A DNA stretch of 15,659 bases from Prevotella sp. CAG:485 (lineage in GTDB: Bacteria; Bacteroidota; Bacteroidia; Bacteroidales; Muribaculaceae). The position numbers and the translations under genes were made by a program. How positions within the stretch are numbered: position 1 is the first letter of the stretch; every line of letters begins with the position of its first letter. Below the pieces are notes generated by a model, which worked only from the letters and a program-made list of their open reading frames with translations, was not told the origin of the DNA and searched no databases. The stretch spans positions 21,401 to 37,059 of the forward strand of contig FR897850.1 in NCBI GenBank assembly GCA_000437495.1, written 5' to 3'. Shown one piece after another: positions 5,737 to 12,758 of the stretch.

Positions 5737-7128
5737 ATGAATAACGGCCGCCCCACAGTATCGCCAGATCTGCAGCAGAAATGGGAGTTGTTTCAGCGTC
5801 TAATCCGCGCCTCGATAGGCACGGAGCTTTACAACAACTGGTTTTCTGAAACGTATCCGGTGTCGCTCGAAGATAACAAGCTGACGCTTGCCATCCCTTC
5901 CATCTACGTACGCGAGCAATATGAATATCGCTTCTGGGAGCCGTTCAGCCAGGCTCTCGACAAGGCTTTCGGCCAGGAAACGGATATCTATTGGAGTGTG
6001 GGCATTGTGCAGGATGACGAGGCGGGAAACTTAGTGGTAGCGGGCACGGGAAGCGCCGCTCGCGCCCGCAAGGATGCCCCTGCGCCGGCTGGTACGGATT
6101 TTGAGGAGACGTCGGGGCTGAATCCGGCCTATACGTTTGCCAATTACTGTGTTGGCGAGAGCAACCGGTTGCCCTACACCATAGCCCGCGCCATTGCCGA
6201 CAAGCCCGAACGCAACGACTTCAATCCGTTCTTCCTCTACGGACCGGTGGGTGTTGGCAAGACTCACCTCATCCAGGCCATTGCCATAGCCATAAAAATG
6301 CGGCATCCGGAAGCGAGGGTGCTGTTTGTGAGCATGCGAAATTTCCAGAATCAGTATCAGGTGGCGGCTCAGCAGGGCAAAGTGCCCGACTTCATCAACT
6401 TCTATCAAAGCATTGATGTGCTGCTGATTGACGATATGCAGGAGCTGAGCGGCAAGAAGGGCACCATGGATACCCTCTTCCCCATTTTCAACTATCTGCA
6501 CGGCTCCAACCGCAAGCTCATCTTCACGTGCGACCGTCCGCCGGCAGAGCTTGAAGGCATCACCGACCGCCTCATCGACCGTTTCAAATGGGGCAGTACG
6601 GAAATGCTGTCGAAGCCTGATTTGGAGCTGCGGCGCACCATTCTGCGCCACAAAGCGGCCGCCGGCGGATTGGAGCTGCCAGAGAATATCATCAACATCA
6701 TAGCCGAAAACATCACCGGGTCGGTGCGCGAGCTGGAAGGCGTGGTAGCGGCGCTGACGTTGCGCGCCATAACCCTGTCGGTGCCCATCACGGCCGAACT
6801 CGCTCTGCAGGAGGCCCGCAAGATGATACGGCCGCGAGCCAAGAGCATCAACTTCGACATGATTGTGGAATGTACCGCCGAGAGCTTCCGCATCAACCCC
6901 GACGTAATCTTCTCAAAGAGCAAGGTGCGCGACATTGCCGATGCCCGGCAGGTGATTATGTATCTGGCAAACAAGCACTTACAGCTGTCGCAGACGGCCA
7001 TAGGCGACCGGCTGCGGCGTAAGCACTCCACCGTGCTCCACGGCATAAGAACCATTGCCAACCGCATGACCGTGGACCGCGACCTCTGTGAATCCATTGA
7101 ATGGATTGAAAAAGAACTCCTACGATAA
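5737..7128 (+). CDS. dnaA: Replication initiator DnaA (divergent domain IV)
   Basis: DnaA is the AAA+ initiator that binds and melts the replication origin. The 463-residue protein has the normal four-part layout. Domain I is at about 10-90 (LYNNWFSETYPVSLEDNKLTL). A short linker follows. The AAA+ domain is at about 129-345, with Walker A GPVGVGKT (169-176), Walker B LLIDDMQ (229-235), sensor I near 264-268, the arginine-finger segment DRFKWG (R282) and sensor II VRELEG (R331). The DNA-binding domain IV covers about 365-463. The family's usual signature there, typically (K/R)DHxTVLHA, is replaced by RRKHSTVLHG with a loop one residue shorter; R404 in ADARQ is kept. It lies 51 bases after the MCE gene. 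Being the genome's main DnaA is likely but cannot be proven from this window. Confidence 0.9.
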   Translation: MNNGRPTVSPDLQQKWELFQRLIRASIGTELYNNWFSETYPVSLEDNKLTLAIPSIYVREQYEYRFWEPFSQALDKAFGQETDIYWSVGIVQDDEAGNLVVAGTGSAARARKDAPAPAGTDFEETSGLNPAYTFANYCVGESNRLPYTIARAIADKPERNDFNPFFLYGPVGVGKTHLIQAIAIAIKMRHPEARVLFVSMRNFQNQYQVAAQQGKVPDFINFYQSIDVLLIDDMQELSGKKGTMDTLFPIFNYLHGSNRKLIFTCDRPPAELEGITDRLIDRFKWGSTEMLSKPDLELRRTILRHKAAAGGLELPENIINIIAENITGSVRELEGVVAALTLRAITLSVPITAELALQEARKMIRPRAKSINFDMIVECTAESFRINPDVIFSKSKVRDIADARQVIMYLANKHLQLSQTAIGDRLRRKHSTVLHGIRTIANRMTVDRDLCESIEWIEKELLR

Positions 7129-7196
7129 AACTAACCACATAACCCCATTTTTCTTTTCACCTCTCCCCTCTTAATTCTCCCCTCATAACTGCTCTC

Positions 7197-7205
7197 ATAT
7201 CCACA
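7197..7205 (+). promoter_or_regulatory. Possible DnaA box downstream of dnaA
   Basis: ATATCCACA matches the DnaA-box consensus TTATCCACA at 8 of 9 positions. It lies in the CT-rich 93-base gap between dnaA and the TIR gene. One near-match is weak evidence, and this DnaA may have altered specificity. Confidence 0.25.
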
Positions 7206-7221
7206 AATTTGCCCTGAAGCT

Positions 7222-8358
7222 ATGCCGGAAAAATCCACATTCAAATATTATGCTTTTATAAGCTATAACTCCAAAGACACGGCTTGGGGCAAACGGCTTC
7301 AGCACAAGTTAGAGCATTACCGCATGCCTGCCACGTTGTGCAGTCAACGCGGATGGAAGCGCAAACCCATTGACCCGGTCTTCTTCGCCCCCAACGACAT
7401 TCAGCCGGGTAAGCTGACCGACGAGCTGAAGAGCCGGCTGCACCAATCGCGCAATCTCATAGTTATCTGCTCACCAAACTCGGCACAGTCTAAATGGGTG
7501 GGAGAAGAGATAGATTATTTCCACTCTTTGGGCAGAGACGACAACATCCATCTGTTTATAATTGACGGAGAACCGAACAGCGGAGACCCGGCCACGGAAT
7601 GTTTCAATGCCAAGCTAAAAGAGCTGCAACTGCCCGAAATTCTCGGCGCCAACATACACGAAAAGATTTATCGGTGGCCGTGGCTGAACCGTCAGCGCGC
7701 ATACGTACAGCTCATCTCCAAGCTGCTCAACGTGGAGTTTGACAGCATCTGGCGCCGACATCGTCGGCAACTGATACAACGACTGATATTAAGCGTTGCT
7801 GGCATCCTTGTCATTCTCGCCGCCTTTGTGGCATTATGGCTGATGACGCGCCCTGTTGACGTGAGTGTGAAACTGAAAGAAGCCACTGTTCACAACAGCC
7901 AGCTGCCCCCACTGCACGATGCCGTGGTTACGCTCACCATAGACAACGAGACAAAGGCCGATACCCTGAAAAGCCTTGACGACAAAGGCTTCTTCCCCAA
8001 TATCCCTCACCGCGCAATAGGCAAAAAAGCACGGATAACCTTTGCCTGCAACGACTGGGAGCCGTTAGACACCACATTGTTACTTTCGGACCAAAACATC
8101 ATTAATATCCGCCGCAATCCACACCGCTACGGCGACGTCTCCTTCTGCCTGTGGAATCTGAGTACCGAACAAGGCGTTGGAAACACACGCCTCACCATAG
8201 CCGGGCAGACAGTAACATCAGATGCCGACGGCAAAGTGTCGGTGTTCATTCCTTTAGCACGTCAGAATGTTGTCTATACCATAGAAAGCGAAAGAGAATT
8301 GGAAGACAATAAACTCACTATGCCAACCACGGAAAGCACCGTGATATTAACCAAATAA
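7222..8358 (+). CDS. Membrane-anchored TIR-domain protein
   Basis: A 378-residue protein with three parts. The N-terminal TIR domain (about 8-170) opens YYAFISYNSKD. It includes LIVICSPNSAQSKWVGEE, where W92 and E96 have the W-x-x-x-E spacing of the nicotinamide-stacking Trp and catalytic Glu of NAD-cleaving TIRs such as SARM1. One transmembrane helix follows (about 188-208), preceded by the basic WRRHRRQ, so the TIR end should face the cytosol. The outer part (about 210-378) looks like two related beta-sandwich segments similar to carboxypeptidase-regulatory or Ig-like domains. It is followed 37 bases later by an exported TPR protein, with no terminator between. By family knowledge it may be an NADase switched by an outer signal; NADase activity and any defence role are inferences. 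I found no convincing promoter. Confidence 0.85.
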   Translation: MPEKSTFKYYAFISYNSKDTAWGKRLQHKLEHYRMPATLCSQRGWKRKPIDPVFFAPNDIQPGKLTDELKSRLHQSRNLIVICSPNSAQSKWVGEEIDYFHSLGRDDNIHLFIIDGEPNSGDPATECFNAKLKELQLPEILGANIHEKIYRWPWLNRQRAYVQLISKLLNVEFDSIWRRHRRQLIQRLILSVAGILVILAAFVALWLMTRPVDVSVKLKEATVHNSQLPPLHDAVVTLTIDNETKADTLKSLDDKGFFPNIPHRAIGKKARITFACNDWEPLDTTLLLSDQNIINIRRNPHRYGDVSFCLWNLSTEQGVGNTRLTIAGQTVTSDADGKVSVFIPLARQNVVYTIESERELEDNKLTMPTTESTVILTK

Positions 8359-8395
8359 ATCCACAAAAACTCACCCTACTTAAAATCCTAACTTT

Positions 8396-10063
8396 ATGAA
8401 ACGTCAAGCTCTCTTTATCATCATCTTTGCTGTTTTGACAGCCATGTTCGCCGATGCACAGACAACCCAGAAAGGTGTTGTCTACCGTTATAACGGCAAG
8501 AAACCGCGCACCCCGATAGGCCAAGTTTATTTAAAACCGAACACCTCAGCCAATGGTGTACTCAGCAACGAGAACGGTGTCTTTAAGCTATCGCTCAACA
8601 ATCTGAGCATGGGTTCGCGCATAGGCAAGGTTCGCGTAACCAAACAAGGCATGATGGTCTTCAATCAGCAGGCTGTGGACGAATGGAGCGTGCGCAAGGA
8701 CCCGCTGCGTCTCATTCTATGCGATGCAAACGAGTTCCAGCGTCAAAAGAAACATCTGATAAGCATAGGCGAACGCCGTGCCAAAGAGAAATACGACAAA
8801 GAGCTGGCCAAGCTCAACAAAATCAACGAAAATCAAAGCATCAAGATAGAAGAGTATTACGATAAGCTCGATTCATTAGAAAAAGAGTATCAGAATGCTC
8901 TCAAGCACATGGATGAATATGCTGATTTGTTTGCCCGCATAGACGAGAGCGAGGTCGACACGCTGGCTCAACGAGGTATAGAACTCTTCAACAAAGGTGA
9001 GTTGGAAGAATCGTTGCGCCTGTTCGAGAAAGGCAATTATATGAGCAAACTCAAAGAAGCCCTGCGAGTAAAAGCCCAGGCCCAAGATATGCGTCAGCTG
9101 GCTGATTCAGCCGAGATGCTTGCCGACAAAGACATCGAAACCTACACTCGAAGCCTCAAAGCCCAGATTTCCACCTATAAGCTCAACAACGACTGGGAAA
9201 AAGCCGGCGCCCTCCTCAAAGAGCTCGCCGACACCTTAGGCTCCTACGAAGCGATGGAAGAATACGCTAACTTTTGTTATAAACAATACGACTTTACAGA
9301 AGCTGAAAAGTATTATCAGAAATGCAAGGAGCTTTTGACAAACAAGGAATCTTGCATAAAATCTTCAGATCTTGCCTTTGTTTACAAGAACCTCGGAATT
9401 ATATATGATAAAAACCAACAATATAAAGAAAGCGAGACGATGTTCAAAGAAGCGTTGAAAATATACGAACATCTTGCAAATAAAACGCCCGGTACTTATA
9501 AAAATGAAATTGCTCTGACACAGAAGAAACTTGCGGATTTATATACCACAATTAAACATTTTGAAGAAAGTGAAATACTTTTCAAGAAAGTATTAGAATT
9601 CTTTCAAAAACTTGAGAATGAAACACCTGGAACTTATAAGAATGAAATAGCAATGAGCCAACATAATCTGGCATATTTATATTCCGAACTTAATCGTTTT
9701 GCAGAAAGTGAGGCTCTTAACAAAGCTACTTTAGAAATCTATCAACAGCTCGCCAAAGATAATCCAGAAAGTTATGATCCTTATGTAGCTAAATCTCTAA
9801 ATAATCTTGCAAGTATAAATATTACGTTTAGTCAATATGAGGAGGCGGAAAATATGTTCAAATCCACATTAGCAATCTATGAACGGCTCGTTAAAGATAA
9901 TCCCGAAGCTTATGTTTCATCATTAGCCGATATTCAATTGAACTTAGGAATTTTATATTTACAGACAAAACGGTATCCGGATAGTGAAACAATGCTCAAA
10001 TCAGCCTTACATAACTATGAGCAATGCACCGAGAAAAACCCAAGGTATTTGAACATAATTTAG
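8396..10063 (+). CDS. Exported TPR protein, 5' part of a frameshifted gene
   Basis: This 555-residue product is the front of what appears to be one gene running to 10926. A signal peptide ends near residue 21 (FADAQ). A beta-rich domain resembling carboxypeptidase-regulatory repeats covers about 25-110, with coiled-coil-like sequence at about 113-185. Helical and TPR-like repeats follow. From residue 364 the TPR units have an exact 46-residue period (units at 364, 410, 456 and 502), two of them opening with the identical TPGTYKNEIA. The frame ends with an odd tail (RYLNII) just after an A run at 10034-10038. Adding one A there would join it in register to the next frame. Composition drops sharply near 9240-9290. 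It probably acts outside the inner membrane as partner of the TIR protein; its ligand is unknown. Confidence 0.8.
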   Translation: MKRQALFIIIFAVLTAMFADAQTTQKGVVYRYNGKKPRTPIGQVYLKPNTSANGVLSNENGVFKLSLNNLSMGSRIGKVRVTKQGMMVFNQQAVDEWSVRKDPLRLILCDANEFQRQKKHLISIGERRAKEKYDKELAKLNKINENQSIKIEEYYDKLDSLEKEYQNALKHMDEYADLFARIDESEVDTLAQRGIELFNKGELEESLRLFEKGNYMSKLKEALRVKAQAQDMRQLADSAEMLADKDIETYTRSLKAQISTYKLNNDWEKAGALLKELADTLGSYEAMEEYANFCYKQYDFTEAEKYYQKCKELLTNKESCIKSSDLAFVYKNLGIIYDKNQQYKESETMFKEALKIYEHLANKTPGTYKNEIALTQKKLADLYTTIKHFEESEILFKKVLEFFQKLENETPGTYKNEIAMSQHNLAYLYSELNRFAESEALNKATLEIYQQLAKDNPESYDPYVAKSLNNLASINITFSQYEEAENMFKSTLAIYERLVKDNPEAYVSSLADIQLNLGILYLQTKRYPDSETMLKSALHNYEQCTEKNPRYLNII

Positions 10064-10470
10064 CACAAACACGCATCTCTCTTGCAAATTTACATAAAGG
10101 CCTTAAAAAGTTCACAGAGAGTGAATCACTTTATAAAATATCATTACAAACTTACGAGCTTCTCTATAAATTATATCCTGCAGTTTATACTCGATATTTA
10201 GCATCGACACGAATAAATCTTGCTAATTTATACTCCGATATGAGACGCTTTGTGGAGAGTGAAGAAATGTACAACGCTGCTTTGCGTTCATATGATAATA
10301 TCATCGAAAAATATCCTGAAGTTTATAAAGCTGATGAATCACAAATAGCAACGGCTCAAATGAATTTGGCAAATCTTTATATACAGACGCGACAATATGA
10401 CAAAAGCGAAACTTTGCTTAAAACCGCTTTAACAACATTTGAGCGTCTGGCTAAAGAAAATTCCAAAGCT
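9484..10470 (+). repeat. 46-residue (138-bp) TPR repeat array
   Basis: At least six successive units have an exact 138-base period; a seventh is 9 bases longer. The consensus opens with P-x-x-Y and continues with a LANLY-type helix, an ESE or DSE turn and a second helix ending I-Y-x-x-L-x-K. Units differ mostly at synonymous or surface positions, so this is an ageing duplication array. The frameshift falls at the junction of two units. Confidence 0.8.
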
Positions 10471-10926
10471 TATGAAACATCTGTATTAGATGTGCAATTT
10501 CATCTTGCAACAATATACGCAATCTCCAACAATTATAGAGAAGGACATAAGCTCAATTCTATACTACTACCAAAACTAAAAGAAAATTTGATTAATAAAT
10601 CTACATATTTCTTAGAAGTATACACGCATTTAATAATAAGTCAATCTTATTATTCAATTCTTTTGGGTCTATTTAAAGATGGTGAACAATATGCGTTAGA
10701 AGCATTGACAGTAGCACCGAGCTTTAACATTATCAACACAAATTTAGCGGCGGCATTACTATTTCAGGGAAAGGTTGAGGAAGCTGAAAAAATCTACCGT
10801 CAATATAAAGCCGAGTTAAAAGATAGTTTCTTGGGCGATTTTGCCGAATATGAACGCCTGAAGGTGATTCCGGAAGAGCGGAAGGCAGATGTGGAACATA
10901 TCAAAGCTATGCTCAACGAACAATAG
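10024..10926 (+). CDS. TPR protein, 3' part of the frameshifted gene
   Basis: A 300-residue frame in the -1 register relative to the preceding TPR frame, overlapping it by 40 bases. Its first residues are out-of-frame filler. From KPKVFEHNLAQTRISLANL it continues the 46-residue TPR pattern exactly in register: units begin KPKVF, YPAVY and YPEVY (the last 3 residues longer), followed by degenerate repeats. It has no signal peptide, and its ATG lies inside the upstream coding sequence, so it is unlikely to be an independent gene. The last 100 or so bases return to the base composition of the 5' part. The full repaired protein would be about 843 residues. A strong terminator follows at 11041. 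The alternatives are a real inactivating frameshift, phase variation at the A run, ribosomal frameshifting, or a sequencing error. Confidence 0.75.
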   Translation: MHREKPKVFEHNLAQTRISLANLHKGLKKFTESESLYKISLQTYELLYKLYPAVYTRYLASTRINLANLYSDMRRFVESEEMYNAALRSYDNIIEKYPEVYKADESQIATAQMNLANLYIQTRQYDKSETLLKTALTTFERLAKENSKAYETSVLDVQFHLATIYAISNNYREGHKLNSILLPKLKENLINKSTYFLEVYTHLIISQSYYSILLGLFKDGEQYALEALTVAPSFNIINTNLAAALLFQGKVEEAEKIYRQYKAELKDSFLGDFAEYERLKVIPEERKADVEHIKAMLNEQ

Positions 10927-11040
10927 AAATAATCTGCGCGACAGATCTGCCTGACAAAGAGCTACAACGCTGTATAATACTGCTTACTCATCTTAATTAT
11001 GTAAAGATGGCAAATTAGGTAAGCTAAGAAAGTTAATCTG

Positions 11041-11089
11041 ATAAGGGAAGAGGACAGAGAGGACAAAAAAATCCTCTTCCCTTATTTTT
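11041..11089 (+). terminator. Strong intrinsic terminator after the TIR/TPR unit
   Basis: ATAAGGGAAGAGGA (11041-11054) and TCCTCTTCCCTTAT (11072-11085) form a perfect 14-bp stem with a 17-base loop, followed by a T run to 11089. It ends transcription before the tRNA-Gly promoter. Confidence 0.9.
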
Positions 11090-11106
11090 GATTCACAAAA
11101 AAGTGT

Positions 11107-11114
11107 TACCTTTG
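11107..11114 (+). promoter_or_regulatory. -7 box for tRNA-Gly
   Basis: TACCTTTG matches the TAnnTTTG -7 consensus and lies 14 bases before the tRNA. The nearest TTTG upstream (11087-11090) is only 16 bases away, shorter than usual, so the -33 element is uncertain. Confidence 0.6.
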
Positions 11115-11128
11115 CAACGCAAAACGAT

Positions 11129-11201
11129 GCGGCAGTAGCTCAGTTGGCAGAGCATGAGCTTCCCAAGCTCAGGGTCGCGGGTTCGAGCCCCGTTTGCCGC
11201 T
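11129..11201 (+). tRNA. tRNA-Gly, anticodon CCC
   Basis: A 73-base cloverleaf can be folded by eye. The acceptor GCGGCAG pairs with TTGCCGC (one G-U), with T as discriminator base. The anticodon stem TGAGC/GCTCA (11155-11159, 11167-11171) encloses loop TTCCCAA with anticodon CCC at 11162-11164. The T-arm contains GTTCGAG. CCA is not encoded. The anticodon arm closely matches known bacterial tRNA-Gly(CCC). Confidence 0.95.
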
Positions 11202-11218
11202 CAAGGATAAAAGCAGAG

Positions 11219-11253
11219 ACTGTGTCAGGTGGTTACCGGCACAGTTTTTTTTT
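11219..11253 (+). terminator. Intrinsic terminator after tRNA-Gly
   Basis: ACTGTG (11219-11224) pairs with CACAGT (11240-11245). The stem continues inward through a wobble and a G-C pair to an inner GGT/ACC stem, and is followed by nine T's (11245-11253). It lies 17 bases after the tRNA. Confidence 0.88.
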
Positions 11254-11319
11254 GATGCGCGGCGGCTTAAGGGGATGGAATATACAAGGCGAGGAAGAAA
11301 TGAGGGCGTGTCTAAAGGG

Positions 11320-11793
11320 TCAGGTATGGTGGTAAGGTTCGCCGCGGAGGATGGTGAAGGCGCGGTAAAGTTGCTCGGCAAGGAAGAGGCGTATCATCTC
11401 GTGGGTGAAGGTCATTTGCGACAGGGAAAGCATTTCATCGGCGCGGTCGTAGACTGCCTGCGAGAAGCCGTAAGGGCCGCCAATGATGAGTACAAGGCGT
11501 TTGCGCCCCGTCGACATTTTCTTCTGCAGCCATTGTGAAAATGCCGTTGAGGTATACTGACGTCCGCGCTCGTCGAGCAATACGACATAATCAGAGGGTT
11601 GAACGGCATCGAGCAGCATCTTGCCTTCGCGTTGTTTCTGTTCGGCTTCGGGTATGGATTTGCCGCGGCGTGTGTCGGCAAGTTCATACATCTTTACGGA
11701 GGCATAGTGAGTGAGTCGACGAAGGTAATCGTCGAGACCCTGACGCACGTACGGCACGCCGGTTTTGCCTATGGTGAGAATGGCTATTTCCAA
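11320..11793 (-). CDS. rlmH: 23S rRNA pseudouridine-1915 N3-methyltransferase
   Basis: RlmH is a small SPOUT-class methyltransferase that methylates pseudouridine 1915 in helix 69 of 23S rRNA on assembled 70S ribosomes, using S-adenosylmethionine. The 157-residue length is normal for the family. The N-terminus MEIAILTIGKT, the LLDERG segment near residue 73, the cofactor-binding knot motif IIGGPYGF near residue 103, and the C-terminal HEMIRLFLAEQLYRAFTI ending in GEPYHHT are all family hallmarks. The start at 11793 gives the usual N-terminus. It is convergent with tRNA-Gly and divergent from nadC, with a 102-base gap on that side. No clear promoter box was found for it. Confidence 0.96.
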   Translation of the reverse strand: MEIAILTIGKTGVPYVRQGLDDYLRRLTHYASVKMYELADTRRGKSIPEAEQKQREGKMLLDAVQPSDYVVLLDERGRQYTSTAFSQWLQKKMSTGRKRLVLIIGGPYGFSQAVYDRADEMLSLSQMTFTHEMIRLFLAEQLYRAFTILRGEPYHHT

Positions 11794-11867
11794 CCTTGTG
11801 AGGTTTAATGGCAGCCCCTGAGGATGAGTTTTTGCGTCAACAGGGGGTGCTTTTCAACATTAATTAT

Positions 11868-11875
11868 TATCTTTG
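11868..11875 (+). promoter_or_regulatory. -7 box for nadC
   Basis: TATCTTTG matches TAnnTTTG. It lies 20 bases before the nadC ATG at 11896 and downstream of the alternative in-frame ATG at 11824, which supports the shorter start. No TTTG -33 box is found at the expected spacing. Confidence 0.6.
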
Positions 11876-11895
11876 TGCAAAATTACAAAATTCTT

Positions 11896-12750
11896 ATGAA
11901 AACTGCAGAAGAGCTTTTTAAGGCATTGTTGGATTTGGCCTTTGCCGAGGACATCGGCGACGGCGACCACACTACGCTGTCGACGATACCGGCCGACGCC
12001 ATGGGCGAGGCACGTCTTTTGGTAAAGGAAGATGGTGTGCTTGCCGGCGTGGAACGCGGCATAGCGGTGCTGAAGCGTCTTGACCCTACAATAGAGACTG
12101 AGGTGTTCATCACCGACGGCACGCCTGTAAAAAAGGGCGACGTTGCGTTCATAGCGCGCGGACCTCAGCGTTCGCTGCTCACCGCCGAACGTACCATGCT
12201 CAACATTATGCAGCGTATGAGCGGCATAGCCACCCTTACGGCACGCTATCAGAAGGAGCTGGAGGGCACGAAGGCGCGTGTGCTCGACACGCGCAAAACA
12301 ACGCCGGGTATGCGCATACTGGAAAAGGAGGCTGTGGCCACCGGCGGCGGCGCCAACCACCGTATGGGTCTCCACGATATGATTCTGATAAAGGACAATC
12401 ACATTGACTTTGCCGGCGGCATCGAGAAGGCCATAGACCGCGCACGCGATTATTGCCGCAAGAATGGCAAGAATCTCAAGATAGAGGTGGAAACCCGTAG
12501 TCTCGACGACATCCGACGCGTTCTCGAACATGGCGGAGTAGACAGGGTGATGTTCGACAATTTCACGCCTAAGCTGACCAAAGAGGCCGTGGCGCTTGTA
12601 GCCGGGCGGGTAGAAACAGAATCGTCAGGCGGCATCACGCTGGAGAATCTGCGCGAATATGGTCTCACCGGTGTGGATTTCATCTCGGTGGGAGCGCTCA
12701 CTCACAGTGTCAAGGGCCTCGACCTCAGCTTTAAAGCCATTAAGAAATAA
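11896..12750 (+). CDS. nadC: Quinolinate phosphoribosyltransferase (carboxylating)
   Basis: NadC converts quinolinate and PRPP to nicotinate mononucleotide, with loss of CO2, in de novo NAD synthesis. From ATG 11896 the protein has 284 residues, normal for the family. It shows the early EDIGDGDHTT segment, the LTAERTMLNIMQRMSGIAT helix (R99), DTRKTTPG (131-138), HRMGLHDMILIKDNH with its substrate-binding His, Arg and Lys, the IEVE strand, and the C-terminal SGGIT and ISVGALTHS segments of the phosphate site. The frame extends upstream to an ATG at 11824, but the -7 box at 11868 and the usual family N-terminus favour 11896. It is followed 8 bases later by purM, so the two are probably co-transcribed. 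Confidence 0.97.
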   Translation: MKTAEELFKALLDLAFAEDIGDGDHTTLSTIPADAMGEARLLVKEDGVLAGVERGIAVLKRLDPTIETEVFITDGTPVKKGDVAFIARGPQRSLLTAERTMLNIMQRMSGIATLTARYQKELEGTKARVLDTRKTTPGMRILEKEAVATGGGANHRMGLHDMILIKDNHIDFAGGIEKAIDRARDYCRKNGKNLKIEVETRSLDDIRRVLEHGGVDRVMFDNFTPKLTKEAVALVAGRVETESSGGITLENLREYGLTGVDFISVGALTHSVKGLDLSFKAIKK

Positions 12751-12758
12751 ATGTTGCA

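Noticed and set aside
5691..7205. Replication origin beside dnaA
   Set aside because: Only two near-match boxes flank the gene, with no cluster and no distinct AT-rich unwinding region; in Bacteroidales dnaA need not lie at the origin.
8389..8396. TAACTTTA resembling a -7 box for the TPR gene
   Set aside because: It overlaps the start codon and ends in A instead of G, so it cannot drive that start; read-through from the TIR gene is simpler.
11144..11538. Plus-strand frames across tRNA-Gly and the rlmH 3' end
   Set aside because: They run through a tRNA and its terminator and are antisense to rlmH; no protein features.
11824..11895. N-terminal extension of nadC from ATG 11824
   Set aside because: The -7 box at 11868-11875 lies downstream of it, and the family N-terminus matches the 11896 start.
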